Shown here one piece after another: positions 36,306 to 44,479 of a DNA stretch of 64,000 nucleotides; positions within the stretch are counted from its first letter, which is position 1; each line of letters opens with the position of its first letter. Both the position numbers and the translations under genes were made by a program. This DNA comes from Lachnospiraceae bacterium. GTDB taxonomy: Bacteria; Bacillota; Clostridia; Lachnospirales; Lachnospiraceae. The DNA is taken from positions 46,968 through 110,967 of the forward strand of contig JAFUKJ010000041.1 of NCBI GenBank assembly GCA_017467805.1. Reading direction: 5' to 3'. The notes below the pieces were generated by a model. The model was not told the DNA's origin, searched no databases, and saw only the letters and a list, made by a program, of their open reading frames with translations.

Positions 36306-36352
36306 CATTACGCCAAACTCTCCATAACTGACAACATCAAGCCGCTATACTA

Positions 36353-36841
36353 TCACTCTTGGTATATTCTCTCCGTCAACGCATCAAATACTTCCGCAAC
36401 AGCAATCTCTCGCAGCGCTCTACCTTCCAAAAAGCCATCCTCCACCAACCTAACGGCTGCATCAACACCTCGTTTATTATAAACACAAAAATCCTGCAAC
36501 ATCTGACTTCGCTTCTCTTCATCCTGATTATAAATCAACTCACGAATCGTCTGAAATGCTCTTTGCACATCCCCTAATTCGTTATCCAACCAGATTATCT
36601 TTATATCCTTACTTCTCGCAAACTTACTATACTTTATCAAATCCATTGCTCCGCCATAATCGTCCCTGGCGGCTATCACCACATTACGAATATGTCCCAT
36701 TACCAATGTTCCCATACACATAATACATGGCTCAAGCCCTGCATATAACGTATAAGTCTTTGGTTTTGTATGTATGCTTACATCAAGATTTCTAATTGCT
36801 TCTGTTTCTCCCTTTCCACCTTCGAATAGATACATCCGCAA
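36353..36841 (-). pseudogene. Truncated cytidine/adenosine deaminase-family gene
   Basis: A frame of up to 162 residues with the deaminase zinc motif LEPCIMCMG (about residue 39) and the downstream RNVVIAARDDYGGA segment. A complete family member has ~45 further residues before the first motif, HAE. Here the homologous position reads KGETEAIRNL, so the zinc-binding His is replaced and the N-terminus is missing. The frame overlaps the last 64 bases of queH. The picture is of a deletion that fused the 3' part of a deaminase gene onto the queH end. Probably inactive, but the remaining frame is intact. Confidence 0.7.
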
Positions 36842-37473
36842 TAGTCCTGTCTGTACAAATCATATTCTGCGGATAGCTCTATGGAACGTTTATAGCCATT
36901 CTTCTTCTTAAAATCCGATGGAAGCCAAGCTACACCATATTCCCCAGACAACCTCTCGCCAATCTCATTAAGCTTTGGCGAATTCTTAAGCGGACTGATA
37001 GTCAAAGTGGTTGCAAAATAATCAAAGCCTAATTCCAACGCTTTCTGCACAGTCTTCTTCAATCGCAATTCATAGCACTTAAAGCATCTCTCTCCACCTT
37101 CAGGACACTGCTCCAATCCCTTTGCAATCTCATAGAACTCCTGCGGAATATAGTCTCCCTCAACGATATCAATCGGATAGACCTTCCCCCAAGTCCCCCC
37201 TGCCAGCTTCGCAAAACCATCCAAAGCCTGTGCATTGTACGCTGCAATCAGTCTCTTCTGCTCCTCTACTCGTTTCACATACTCAGGCTCTGCCGAGATA
37301 TTCGGATTATAGTAAAAAACCGTTATCTTAAAATACTGACGCAGATACTCCAGCACATAGCTACTACAAGGCGCACAACAACTATGCAGGAAAAGAGTTG
37401 GCACCTTGTCCTGCTTTATCAATCCATCTATTAACTTGTCCAGTTCCTTTTGATAGTTTCGTACATTAGCCAT
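36778..37473 (-). CDS. queH: Epoxyqueuosine reductase QueH
   Basis: A 231-residue iron-sulfur enzyme of the DUF208 family that completes queuosine synthesis in tRNA. Paired cysteines are present at the N-terminus (SCCAPCSS, about residues 31-38), in the middle (CPEGGERCFKCYELR) and near the end (YCGC). The last ~10 residues are read from DNA that is out of frame with the deaminase remnant, so the native C-terminus may have been altered. Start is coupled to the preceding small gene (stop 4 bases earlier). Confidence 0.92.
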   Translation of the reverse strand: MANVRNYQKELDKLIDGLIKQDKVPTLFLHSCCAPCSSYVLEYLRQYFKITVFYYNPNISAEPEYVKRVEEQKRLIAAYNAQALDGFAKLAGGTWGKVYPIDIVEGDYIPQEFYEIAKGLEQCPEGGERCFKCYELRLKKTVQKALELGFDYFATTLTISPLKNSPKLNEIGERLSGEYGVAWLPSDFKKKNGYKRSIELSAEYDLYRQDYCGCIYSKVEREKQKQLEILM

Positions 37474-37476
37474 CTT

Positions 37477-37707
37477 TTAATTCATCATACCCTTCATCTG
37501 CGCAAACAGCTCCAAATCACTTTGCGTAATCTTCATATTAGTATTATACTCTTTTCCAGCAGAGTTCGTCACCTTAATCTCGATAATCGTTCCCTCCTGT
37601 ACACCATCCTGTGCAACCGCCTTCATAAAAGGCATAAACTTCGTATGATTGCCATTAAAAGTCTCCCATGCACTCTTAATCTTCATAATCTTTCCAAAAT
37701 CCATCAT
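37477..37707 (-). CDS. Small conserved-looking protein of unknown function
   Basis: A 76-residue protein (MDFGKIMKIKSAWETFNGNH opening) with a strong AGGAGG ribosome site and tight linkage to queH. It is a mixed alpha/beta sequence with no membrane helix and no cysteines. I do not recognise the family. The ATG may be the first or the adjacent second one. Confidence 0.75.
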   Translation of the reverse strand: MMDFGKIMKIKSAWETFNGNHTKFMPFMKAVAQDGVQEGTIIEIKVTNSAGKEYNTNMKITQSDLELFAQMKGMMN

Positions 37708-37732
37708 TCTAAATTTTCCTCCTAACGTAACA

Positions 37733-37761
37733 AAGGGTACCGTACATATTACGATACCCTT
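37733..37761 (-). terminator. Hairpin between two small genes
   Basis: AAGGGTA...CGTA pairs with TACG...TACCCTT. The T-run on the minus strand is short, so it may be a weak terminator or a processing site. Confidence 0.5.
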
Positions 37762-37767
37762 CCATTC

Positions 37768-38031
37768 TTATTGAATCAAGAAAACTATACTATCTTCTTC
37801 AAATTCACTCTCTGCCATAGCACTCTTTGCCTGTTCCTCTTGAAATCGACTGATATAAAAGGAATACTTCTTACTCTTCTCGAATAAACCCTTCTTCCTA
37901 TCAATTACCTTATCTACCTTAATCAGATAAGATACACCCTTCTTCAAAAAGGCACGCTCTATCATGCTCTTCACAGCTTCATCCATAGTCTCGACAAATG
38001 GTACTTCCTGTCCATATATCTTATTTGCCAT
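37768..38031 (-). CDS. Small protein of unknown function
   Basis: An 87-residue soluble protein (ANKIYGQEVPFVETMDEAV opening), basic in the middle and acidic at the end. GAGGTG lies 8 bases before the ATG. The real gene is supported by the ribosome site and the flanking hairpins. I do not recognise a family. Confidence 0.7.
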   Translation of the reverse strand: MANKIYGQEVPFVETMDEAVKSMIERAFLKKGVSYLIKVDKVIDRKKGLFEKSKKYSFYISRFQEEQAKSAMAESEFEEDSIVFLIQ

Positions 38032-38169
38032 CTATGTTACACCTCGCTCTTCCGATAACAGTAAGTATACTCCGATTTTATCCAAAAGTACAGATGACAT
38101 AATCACGAAATATCTTCCAAAACATTGCAGAATTTTTATGCGACTTTTTAGTAAAAAGTACTTTACAAA

Positions 38170-38190
38170 AATGTTGCACGTCGGCAACAT
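38170..38190 (-). terminator. Second hairpin downstream of purL
   Basis: ATGTTGC-ACGTCG-GCAACAT is a perfect 7-bp stem followed by TTTTTG on the minus strand, 70 bases past the purL stop. Confidence 0.6.
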
Positions 38191-38205
38191 CTCATAAGAA
38201 TTTGC

Positions 38206-38247
38206 AATACAAAACAAACAAAGACCTCATGCCGTAGCACAAGGTCT
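38206..38247 (-). terminator. Terminator of purL
   Basis: AGACCT and AGGTCT bracket GTGC/GCAT pairing, followed by TTTGTTTGTTTTG on the minus strand. Confidence 0.75.
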
Positions 38248-38259
38248 CTATCTTATATC

Positions 38260-41200
38260 TTACTTAAAGTACTTAACACCTGACTCGAAAATCTTAAGAT
38301 CCTGCTCACCATAGATGTTCATCGCTACTGCATCGCCACGACGCTCAACGTGTGCCATCTTACCGAAGCATCTACCATCTGGAGATGTGATACCCTCGAT
38401 AGCTGCGTAAGAACCGTTAACGTTCCACTCCTCATCCATAGAAAGATTTCCATTGAAGTCAGAGTACTGTGTAGCAACCTGTCCATTAGCAAAGAGCTTA
38501 TCAATCCACTCCTTAGGAGCTACGAAACGTCCCTCACCGTGAGATGCTGGAGTAACGTATGTCTTACCAAGCTCTGCCTGCTGTAACCAAGGTGACTTAT
38601 TAGAAACAACCTTAGTATAAACCATCTTAGAGATGTGACGGTTAATTGTGTTGAATGTAAGTGTAGGAGAATCTACAGTCTGTCCTGTAATCTCGCCGTA
38701 AGGTACAAGACCTAACTTAATCAACGCCTGGAATCCGTTACAGATACCAAGTGCAAGACCGTCTCTTTCATTTAAGAGCTTCATAACAGCTTCCTTCATC
38801 TTAGCGTTCTGGAATGCTGTTGCGAAGAACTTCGCACTACCATCAGGCTCATCACCAGCTGAGAATCCACCTGGGAACATGATAATCTGTGCCTGTGCGA
38901 TTGCCTTCTCAAACTCATCAACTGACTCTCTGATATCAGATGCAGTCATGTTACGGAATACCTTTGTAATAACATTTGCACCTGCGCGCTCAAATGCCTT
39001 TGCACTATCATACTCACAGTTTGTACCTGGGAATACAGGGATAAATACTGTTGGCTTAGCCACCTTATTCTTGCAAATGTGAATCTCTGATGCATTGAAA
39101 AGCTTTGTCTCAATAGCATCTGTAGTCTTAACAGCCTTTGTAGGGAATACCTTCTCAAGCTTGCTTGTCCAAGCCTTCAAAGCATCCTCCATAGTTACTG
39201 TTGTATCCTTATATACAAATCCAGCGTTCTCAGCAAGTACTGTACCTACTACAGTATAAGCAATACCGCTCTCCTCGAGAGCCTTCATGCCTTCTGCTGA
39301 TACTTCTGCAATAATATCACCTAACTGGTTAGCAAATAATGCCTTAGCCTCTAATGCTGCATCAAACTCTACGCCAAGCTTGTTACCGAATGCCATCTTA
39401 GCTGCTGCTGCCATAATACCCTTAGAATCTAAAGCGTATGCTGCAACAATCGCCTTCTTAGCCATAAGTGCATTGATACCATCGTAAAGCTTCATAACCT
39501 CTTCGTATACTGGTAAGTCGTACTCATCCTTCTTAATAGAGAATACCACTAACTTATCACCATCTGTCTTAAGCTCTGGACTTACGATATCCTGCTGCTT
39601 AGCAACATCTACAGCGAAAGAAACCAATGTTGGAGGAACATCAATGTCATTGAATGTACCTGACATAGAGTCCTTACCACCGATAGAAGCCAAGCCGAAT
39701 CCCATCTGTGCATCATAAGAACCAAGTAATGCTGCGAATGGCTGGCTCCATCTCTCAGGATTCTCAGTCATACGTCTGAAGTACTCCTGGAATGTTAATC
39801 TAACCTTCTTATAGTCACCACCTGTTGCTACGATTCTTGCGATAGACTCTGTTACCGCATATACAGCACCGTGGTATGGGCTCCATGAAGATAAATATGG
39901 ATCAAAGCCGTAGCTCATCATAGTTACAACATCTGTCTTACCCTTTAATACAGGAAGCTTTGCAACCATAGTCTGAGTCTCAGCTAACTGATACTTACCA
40001 CCATAAGGCATGAATACACTACCTGCACCGATAGAAGCGTCGAACATTTCAACAAGACCCTTCTGTGAACATACATTAAGGTCATTTAACTCTGCTAACA
40101 TAGCATCCTTAACATTACCAGCTGCTAATGCTTCCTCAACCTTAGCGATAGCTACCTTATTGAAGTAGTTATCTTCCTTAACAGGTGTATCAACATATAC
40201 GCCAGTCTCCTGATGCGCACCATTTGTATCAAGGAATGCTCTTGAAAGGTTAACGATTTCCTTACCTCTCCAAATCATAACAAGTCTTGGGTCTGCTGTT
40301 ACTGTAGCCACCTCAATCGCCTCAAGGTTCTCCTCTGCAGCATATGCAAGGAACTGTGCTACATCCTTAGGGTCTACAACAACTGCCATTCTCTCCTGTG
40401 ACTCAGAGATAGCAAGCTCTGTACCGTCAAGACCCGCATACTTCTTAGGAACCTTATCCATCTCAATGATAAGACCAGGAGCAAGCTCACCGATAGCAAC
40501 GGAAACACCGCCCGCACCAAAGTCGTTACACTTCTTAATTAACTTACTAACTTCTTCTCTTCTGAATAATCTCTGAATCTTACGCTCTGTAGGTGCGTTA
40601 CCCTTCTGAACCTCAGCACCACAAGTCTCAATAGAAGCCTCTGTGTGTACCTTAGAAGAACCTGTTGCACCACCACAACCATCACGTCCTGTACGTCCAC
40701 CTAAAAGGATGATGATGTCACCAGGATCTGAGTTCTCACGAATAACGTTTGCTCTAGGAGCAGCACCCATAACGGCACCAATCTCCATTCTCTTAGCAAC
40801 ATAGTTTGGATGATAAATCTCCTTAACATAGCCTGTTGCAAGACCAATCTGGTTACCGTATGAAGAGTATCCGCTTGCCGCACCGCGAACAAGCTTCTTC
40901 TGTGAAAGCTTACCCTTCATTGTATCTTCAACAGGAACTGTAGGATCTGCAGCACCTGTTACACGCATTGCCTGATATACATAAGAACGTCCTGACAATG
41001 GATCACGGATAGCACCACCAAGACATGTAGCTGCACCACCGAAAGGCTCAATCTCTGTAGGATGGTTATGTGTCTCATTCTTAAAGCTTACTAACCACTC
41101 CTCTGTGATAACGCCCTTACCATCTTCCTTATCAATCTCAACAGGAACTACGATAGAACAAGCATTAATCTCATCAGATTCTTCCATATCTGCAAGCTTG

Positions 41201-42069
41201 CCATCCTTCTTAAGCTTACGCATAGCCATAAGCGCTAAGTCCATAAGGCAAACATACTTGTCCTTTCTACCCTTGAAAATCTCTTCTCTTGTAGCAAGGT
41301 AATTCTCATATGTAGTCTTAATTGGCTCTGTATAATAGCCATCTTCGAAAGTTACATCCTTCAACTCTGTAGAGAATGTAGTATGACGGCAGTGGTCAGA
41401 CCAATATGTATCTAATACTCTAATCTCTGTTACTGATGGGTCTCTCTTCTCCTCAGTTGCATAGTAGTTCTGAATATGAAGGAAATCCTTGAAAGTCATG
41501 GCAAGCCCTAAAGAATCATATAATGCCTTAAGCTCTGCCTCTGGCATATCCTTGAAGCCAACAAAGCTTGCTACATCAGCAGGCTCCTCGAACTCTGTAA
41601 CTAAAGTCTCAGGCTTTACCATATCTGTCTCTCTTGAATCAACAGGGTTGATACAGTAAGACTTTATCTTATTGAACTCATCATCAGAAATATTTCCAAT
41701 CAAAAGATAAGTTACTGCTGTCTTAATGATTGGCTCCTCGTCCTCTTTTAAGAATCTTACACACTGAACAGCAGAGTCTGCTCTCTGGTCAAACTGTCCT
41801 GGTAAGAACTCTACAGAAAAGCATCTTCCATTTGCAGGCATATCAAACGCCTCTAAGTACAAATCATCTACAGGTGGCTCAGAGAATACGCACTTGCATG
41901 CCTTCTCAAATACCTCTTCAGATAAGTTCTCTACGTCATAACGAATAAAGATTCTTACCTTCTCTAATCCGTTAATTCCCAGATAGCTCTTTAATTCTTC
42001 CTCCAGCTCAACAGCCTTAACAGCAAATGAAGCCTTCTTTTCCACGTAAATACGCTTTACATTTCCCAT
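38260..42069 (-). CDS. purL: Phosphoribosylformylglycinamidine synthase, single-chain
   Basis: A 1269-residue large-type FGAM synthase, step 4 of purine synthesis. The N-terminal domain and two AIR-synthase-like halves include NETHNHPTEIEPFGGAAT and GGRTGRDGCGGATGSS. A C-terminal class I glutaminase has its Cys in GICNGFQAL and its His/Glu pair in PASHGEGRF. The ATG at 42069 has GGAGG 9 bases upstream. A 33-codon upstream extension has no ribosome site and was rejected. It stands alone without other pur genes nearby. Confidence 0.94.
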   Translation of the reverse strand: MGNVKRIYVEKKASFAVKAVELEEELKSYLGINGLEKVRIFIRYDVENLSEEVFEKACKCVFSEPPVDDLYLEAFDMPANGRCFSVEFLPGQFDQRADSAVQCVRFLKEDEEPIIKTAVTYLLIGNISDDEFNKIKSYCINPVDSRETDMVKPETLVTEFEEPADVASFVGFKDMPEAELKALYDSLGLAMTFKDFLHIQNYYATEEKRDPSVTEIRVLDTYWSDHCRHTTFSTELKDVTFEDGYYTEPIKTTYENYLATREEIFKGRKDKYVCLMDLALMAMRKLKKDGKLADMEESDEINACSIVVPVEIDKEDGKGVITEEWLVSFKNETHNHPTEIEPFGGAATCLGGAIRDPLSGRSYVYQAMRVTGAADPTVPVEDTMKGKLSQKKLVRGAASGYSSYGNQIGLATGYVKEIYHPNYVAKRMEIGAVMGAAPRANVIRENSDPGDIIILLGGRTGRDGCGGATGSSKVHTEASIETCGAEVQKGNAPTERKIQRLFRREEVSKLIKKCNDFGAGGVSVAIGELAPGLIIEMDKVPKKYAGLDGTELAISESQERMAVVVDPKDVAQFLAYAAEENLEAIEVATVTADPRLVMIWRGKEIVNLSRAFLDTNGAHQETGVYVDTPVKEDNYFNKVAIAKVEEALAAGNVKDAMLAELNDLNVCSQKGLVEMFDASIGAGSVFMPYGGKYQLAETQTMVAKLPVLKGKTDVVTMMSYGFDPYLSSWSPYHGAVYAVTESIARIVATGGDYKKVRLTFQEYFRRMTENPERWSQPFAALLGSYDAQMGFGLASIGGKDSMSGTFNDIDVPPTLVSFAVDVAKQQDIVSPELKTDGDKLVVFSIKKDEYDLPVYEEVMKLYDGINALMAKKAIVAAYALDSKGIMAAAAKMAFGNKLGVEFDAALEAKALFANQLGDIIAEVSAEGMKALEESGIAYTVVGTVLAENAGFVYKDTTVTMEDALKAWTSKLEKVFPTKAVKTTDAIETKLFNASEIHICKNKVAKPTVFIPVFPGTNCEYDSAKAFERAGANVITKVFRNMTASDIRESVDEFEKAIAQAQIIMFPGGFSAGDEPDGSAKFFATAFQNAKMKEAVMKLLNERDGLALGICNGFQALIKLGLVPYGEITGQTVDSPTLTFNTINRHISKMVYTKVVSNKSPWLQQAELGKTYVTPASHGEGRFVAPKEWIDKLFANGQVATQYSDFNGNLSMDEEWNVNGSYAAIEGITSPDGRCFGKMAHVERRGDAVAMNIYGEQDLKIFESGVKYFK

Positions 42070-42271
42070 TGAATGAGTCCTCCGTAATTCTACTTTGATA
42101 TCTTTGTTTCTATCTATCATCCAGCCCTTCAAAAGGGCATAAAATGACCACCATGTATCATTATACAAAATTCTTCATATTTTGCAATTGTCTAAATATA
42201 CGAAAACACGCAGGTTTTAGGCAAACTTTTGGGGTTTCTTACGAGAATCCGCCAAAAACAAAAGGTCCTGA

Positions 42272-42841
42272 CTATTCCAAAGCAAGACCTATTGTACCCA
42301 TCATATATTCAATCTGTTCATCTACCCGTTCCTCAGAAATAATCCCTGTCTGGGCAGACACCTTTAACCCCTCTAACGCATACAGCATATTGTATGCTGC
42401 AATCCTTGGCGCTTCACACACCATCCAATCTGATGCCACGCCATCTTCAATAATCTCCTCAAGGCGTTGTAAATCAGCATCAAAATCACCTGCCACCATA
42501 CTGTCCTGCTCTCCATGAGCAAACATATACTCATAAATTGCCACTCTTAGATAATCACTAGAAGAAACAATCTCCTGCTTCTTCTCCTCTAAGAACGCCA
42601 GCAGTCTGTCGCCTGGCTGCATATCACTACTATCCTCTGTCTTGGAAATGAGCCTTCGACTCTCCAATACAGCCTCGAAAATTTCCTTCGTACTGTTAAA
42701 ATAAAGATACAATCCGCCTCTGCTAATCTCACAGGCTTCTACAATATCCTTCATCGTAACATTCTTATATCCCTTTTTGCCAAAAACTTCTGCTGCCTTT
42801 TCTACGATATATCTTTTCTTCTGTATTGATTTGTCTCCCAT
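42272..42841 (-). CDS. TetR family transcriptional regulator
   Basis: A 189-residue regulator. The N-terminal HTH (KRYIVEKAAEVFGKKGYKNVT, here split at the helix boundary, with SRGGLYLYF) is followed by an all-helical ligand domain. The ATG at 42841 is chosen for its purine-rich AGGGGA and fit to family length. The target is unknown; no transporter or divergent gene adjoins. Confidence 0.87.
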   Translation of the reverse strand: MGDKSIQKKRYIVEKAAEVFGKKGYKNVTMKDIVEACEISRGGLYLYFNSTKEIFEAVLESRRLISKTEDSSDMQPGDRLLAFLEEKKQEIVSSSDYLRVAIYEYMFAHGEQDSMVAGDFDADLQRLEEIIEDGVASDWMVCEAPRIAAYNMLYALEGLKVSAQTGIISEERVDEQIEYMMGTIGLALE

Positions 42842-42886
42842 TCCCCTATCCTGTCCTTCCATATCACATATTGTGCAATATTTTTA

Positions 42887-43348
42887 TTATGCCAATGGTT
42901 TTCTAATCTCTAATAAATCCTTCATCTTTAAAACTGCTGCCAGATACACACCACTCTTTACGCCCTCTGACCATACTGTACCCTTCACAGTACCCTTAAT
43001 TGCGTAATTCGCCAGAATATCACCAATCAGCTTGATATCCTGCATCGTACATCTGTCAATCAGCTTAAGCTCATCGGCTGGTGTGCGTAATCTATACTTC
43101 GAATAGGTATAAACACAATTCTTATTCATAAATACAGATGCCTTAATCTCCTTAATAAAAGCTAAGAGGTTCGCATCATACACAGGAAAAGTAACTGATG
43201 TTGACTCAATACCCTCTCCCTTGTAAATATCCGACGTTATGGTTCCGCTAGTCTTCTGCAGCCAAATCAAATAACGAAGCAGCTTCTGAACATCCTCTTC
43301 ATAGATTGCTTTAATCTCTTCTCTAGTCATCTTATCGCTCTCATACAT
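42887..43348 (-). CDS. Protein of unknown function
   Basis: A 153-residue soluble, mostly helical protein (MYESDKMTREEIKAIYEED opening). GAGAGG lies 11 bases before the ATG; a GTG 12 bases further upstream is the alternative. I do not recognise a family. It may form a unit with the TetR gene, 45 bases downstream. Confidence 0.7.
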   Translation of the reverse strand: MYESDKMTREEIKAIYEEDVQKLLRYLIWLQKTSGTITSDIYKGEGIESTSVTFPVYDANLLAFIKEIKASVFMNKNCVYTYSKYRLRTPADELKLIDRCTMQDIKLIGDILANYAIKGTVKGTVWSEGVKSGVYLAAVLKMKDLLEIRKPLA

Positions 43349-43550
43349 AACTGGTAACACCTCTCATTTCGCTGCATCTTTTTACACCTGCGCAGTCTTA
43401 AGTAGATTTTATCATAAAATATACAAAAGTACACATTTTCTTGACACTTTTTTCTTTAATTTCATAAATAACACGTTATTTAAGATACTTGTGATTTATT
43501 AGAAACAATACTATAATGATTGTAATTTTGAAAACAGAGAGGATTATTAT

Positions 43551-44093
43551 ATGAAGCTTTCTATCACCAAACAATCAATTATAAAAATTTTTTCCTTTAT
43601 TCCTGCCCTGCTGATTATGAGTATGATTTTCTCTTTCTCAGCGCAGGATTCAAGTGAAAGCTCCTCATTAAGCGAAAAAATTTCCATCAAAGTCATCGAG
43701 ATAACAGATGAACTTCTGACATTGGATTTATCAGATGCCCAGGCGCAGCAGGCAACAGAGAGAATTCATACCTTTATCCGTAAGCTTGGACACTTCAGTG
43801 AATACCTCGCTTTAGGTGTTTCGCTGGTGATACCTCTTTATGTTGTCTATCACGTACGAGGCAGACGCCTGTTCCTTGTCCCCCTGTGCTTTTGTATTCT
43901 GTTTGCTTCCACAGATGAGATACATCAGCTCTTTGTGGACGGACGCCATGGTTCACCCAAGGATGTTCTCATAGATAGCTGTGGTGCGCTTACAGGCATC
44001 TTATTTTCACAAATGCTCTGCTATATCCTTAGAAAATGCATATATGAGCCTTTACATTTGCACAATAAAAATGCATCGAAATGCAATCAATAA
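43551..44093 (+). CDS. VanZ-like family membrane protein
   Basis: A 180-residue protein with four to five membrane helices and the VanZ-family motifs KLGHFSEYLALG and DEIHQLFVDGRHGSPKDV. Members are linked to glycopeptide tolerance in a few cases, but most have no known role. GAGAGG precedes the ATG. It stands alone. Confidence 0.88.
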   Translation: MKLSITKQSIIKIFSFIPALLIMSMIFSFSAQDSSESSSLSEKISIKVIEITDELLTLDLSDAQAQQATERIHTFIRKLGHFSEYLALGVSLVIPLYVVYHVRGRRLFLVPLCFCILFASTDEIHQLFVDGRHGSPKDVLIDSCGALTGILFSQMLCYILRKCIYEPLHLHNKNASKCNQ

Positions 44094-44209
44094 ATGTAAG
44101 GGGTTACATTTTCTTACAATTCGGCAACGTTTGCAATCAGCAATATAGTATTATTTTTTTGCAATATAGTTATAGATTAATCTTATTGTAGAGTGTATTA
44201 TAATAACAT

Positions 44210-44309
44210 GTTTAGCAGCAATGCTAAACTTGCTAATTAGCAATTCCGGAAGAATTCCCCTTTTACACAAACAGGAAGCCCGATTTTATCGGGCTTCTTT
44301 GTTTTTTGT
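44210..44309 (+). ncRNA. Candidate small RNA made of successive hairpins
   Basis: A TATAAT (44199-44204) precedes a ~100-base segment of three hairpins and a strong terminator. They are GTTTAGCA-GCAA-TGCTAAAC (44210-44229), TTGCTAA/TTAGCAA (44230-44243), GGAA-GAA-TTCC (44248-44258), then the terminator (44274-44308). No ribosome site or open frame is present. The -35 is weak. It could instead be the structured 3' end of the VanZ gene transcript. Confidence 0.45.
44274..44308 (+). terminator. Terminator of the candidate small RNA or VanZ-like gene
   Basis: GAAGCCCGAT and ATCGGGCTTC form a perfect stem, followed by TTTGTTTTTTG. Confidence 0.88.
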
Positions 44310-44423
44310 CTAAATACAAAAAGCTCTAACAATTCTATTTCCTATAAATGTAAGAGTTTTCACAAATTTTGTCATATTTTATCATATTGCTATAATATTG
44401 TGTTCCCACTTACATTTTTCGTA

Positions 44424-44456
44424 CAAAAGAAAAGAAGAAGTGCAAGCACTTCTTCC
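44424..44456 (-). terminator. Terminator of the rhamnogalacturonan enzyme operon
   Basis: GAAGAAGTGC/GCACTTCTTC is followed by TTTTCTTTT on the minus strand, after the GH112 stop. Confidence 0.85.
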
Positions 44457-44479
44457 TTAAATCAATCGCATTCTTCACT

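Larger units (their letters stand above)
44094..44479. other. Intergenic region between convergent VanZ-like and GH112 genes
   Basis: It holds the candidate small RNA (44210-44309), its terminator, and on the minus strand the GH112 terminator (44424-44456). The remainder is AT-rich with no supported gene. Confidence 0.6.

Noticed and set aside
35792-36352. T-box leader for argS
   Set aside because: No T-box sequence (AGGGTGGNACCGCG type) or terminator/antiterminator pair is present upstream of argS.
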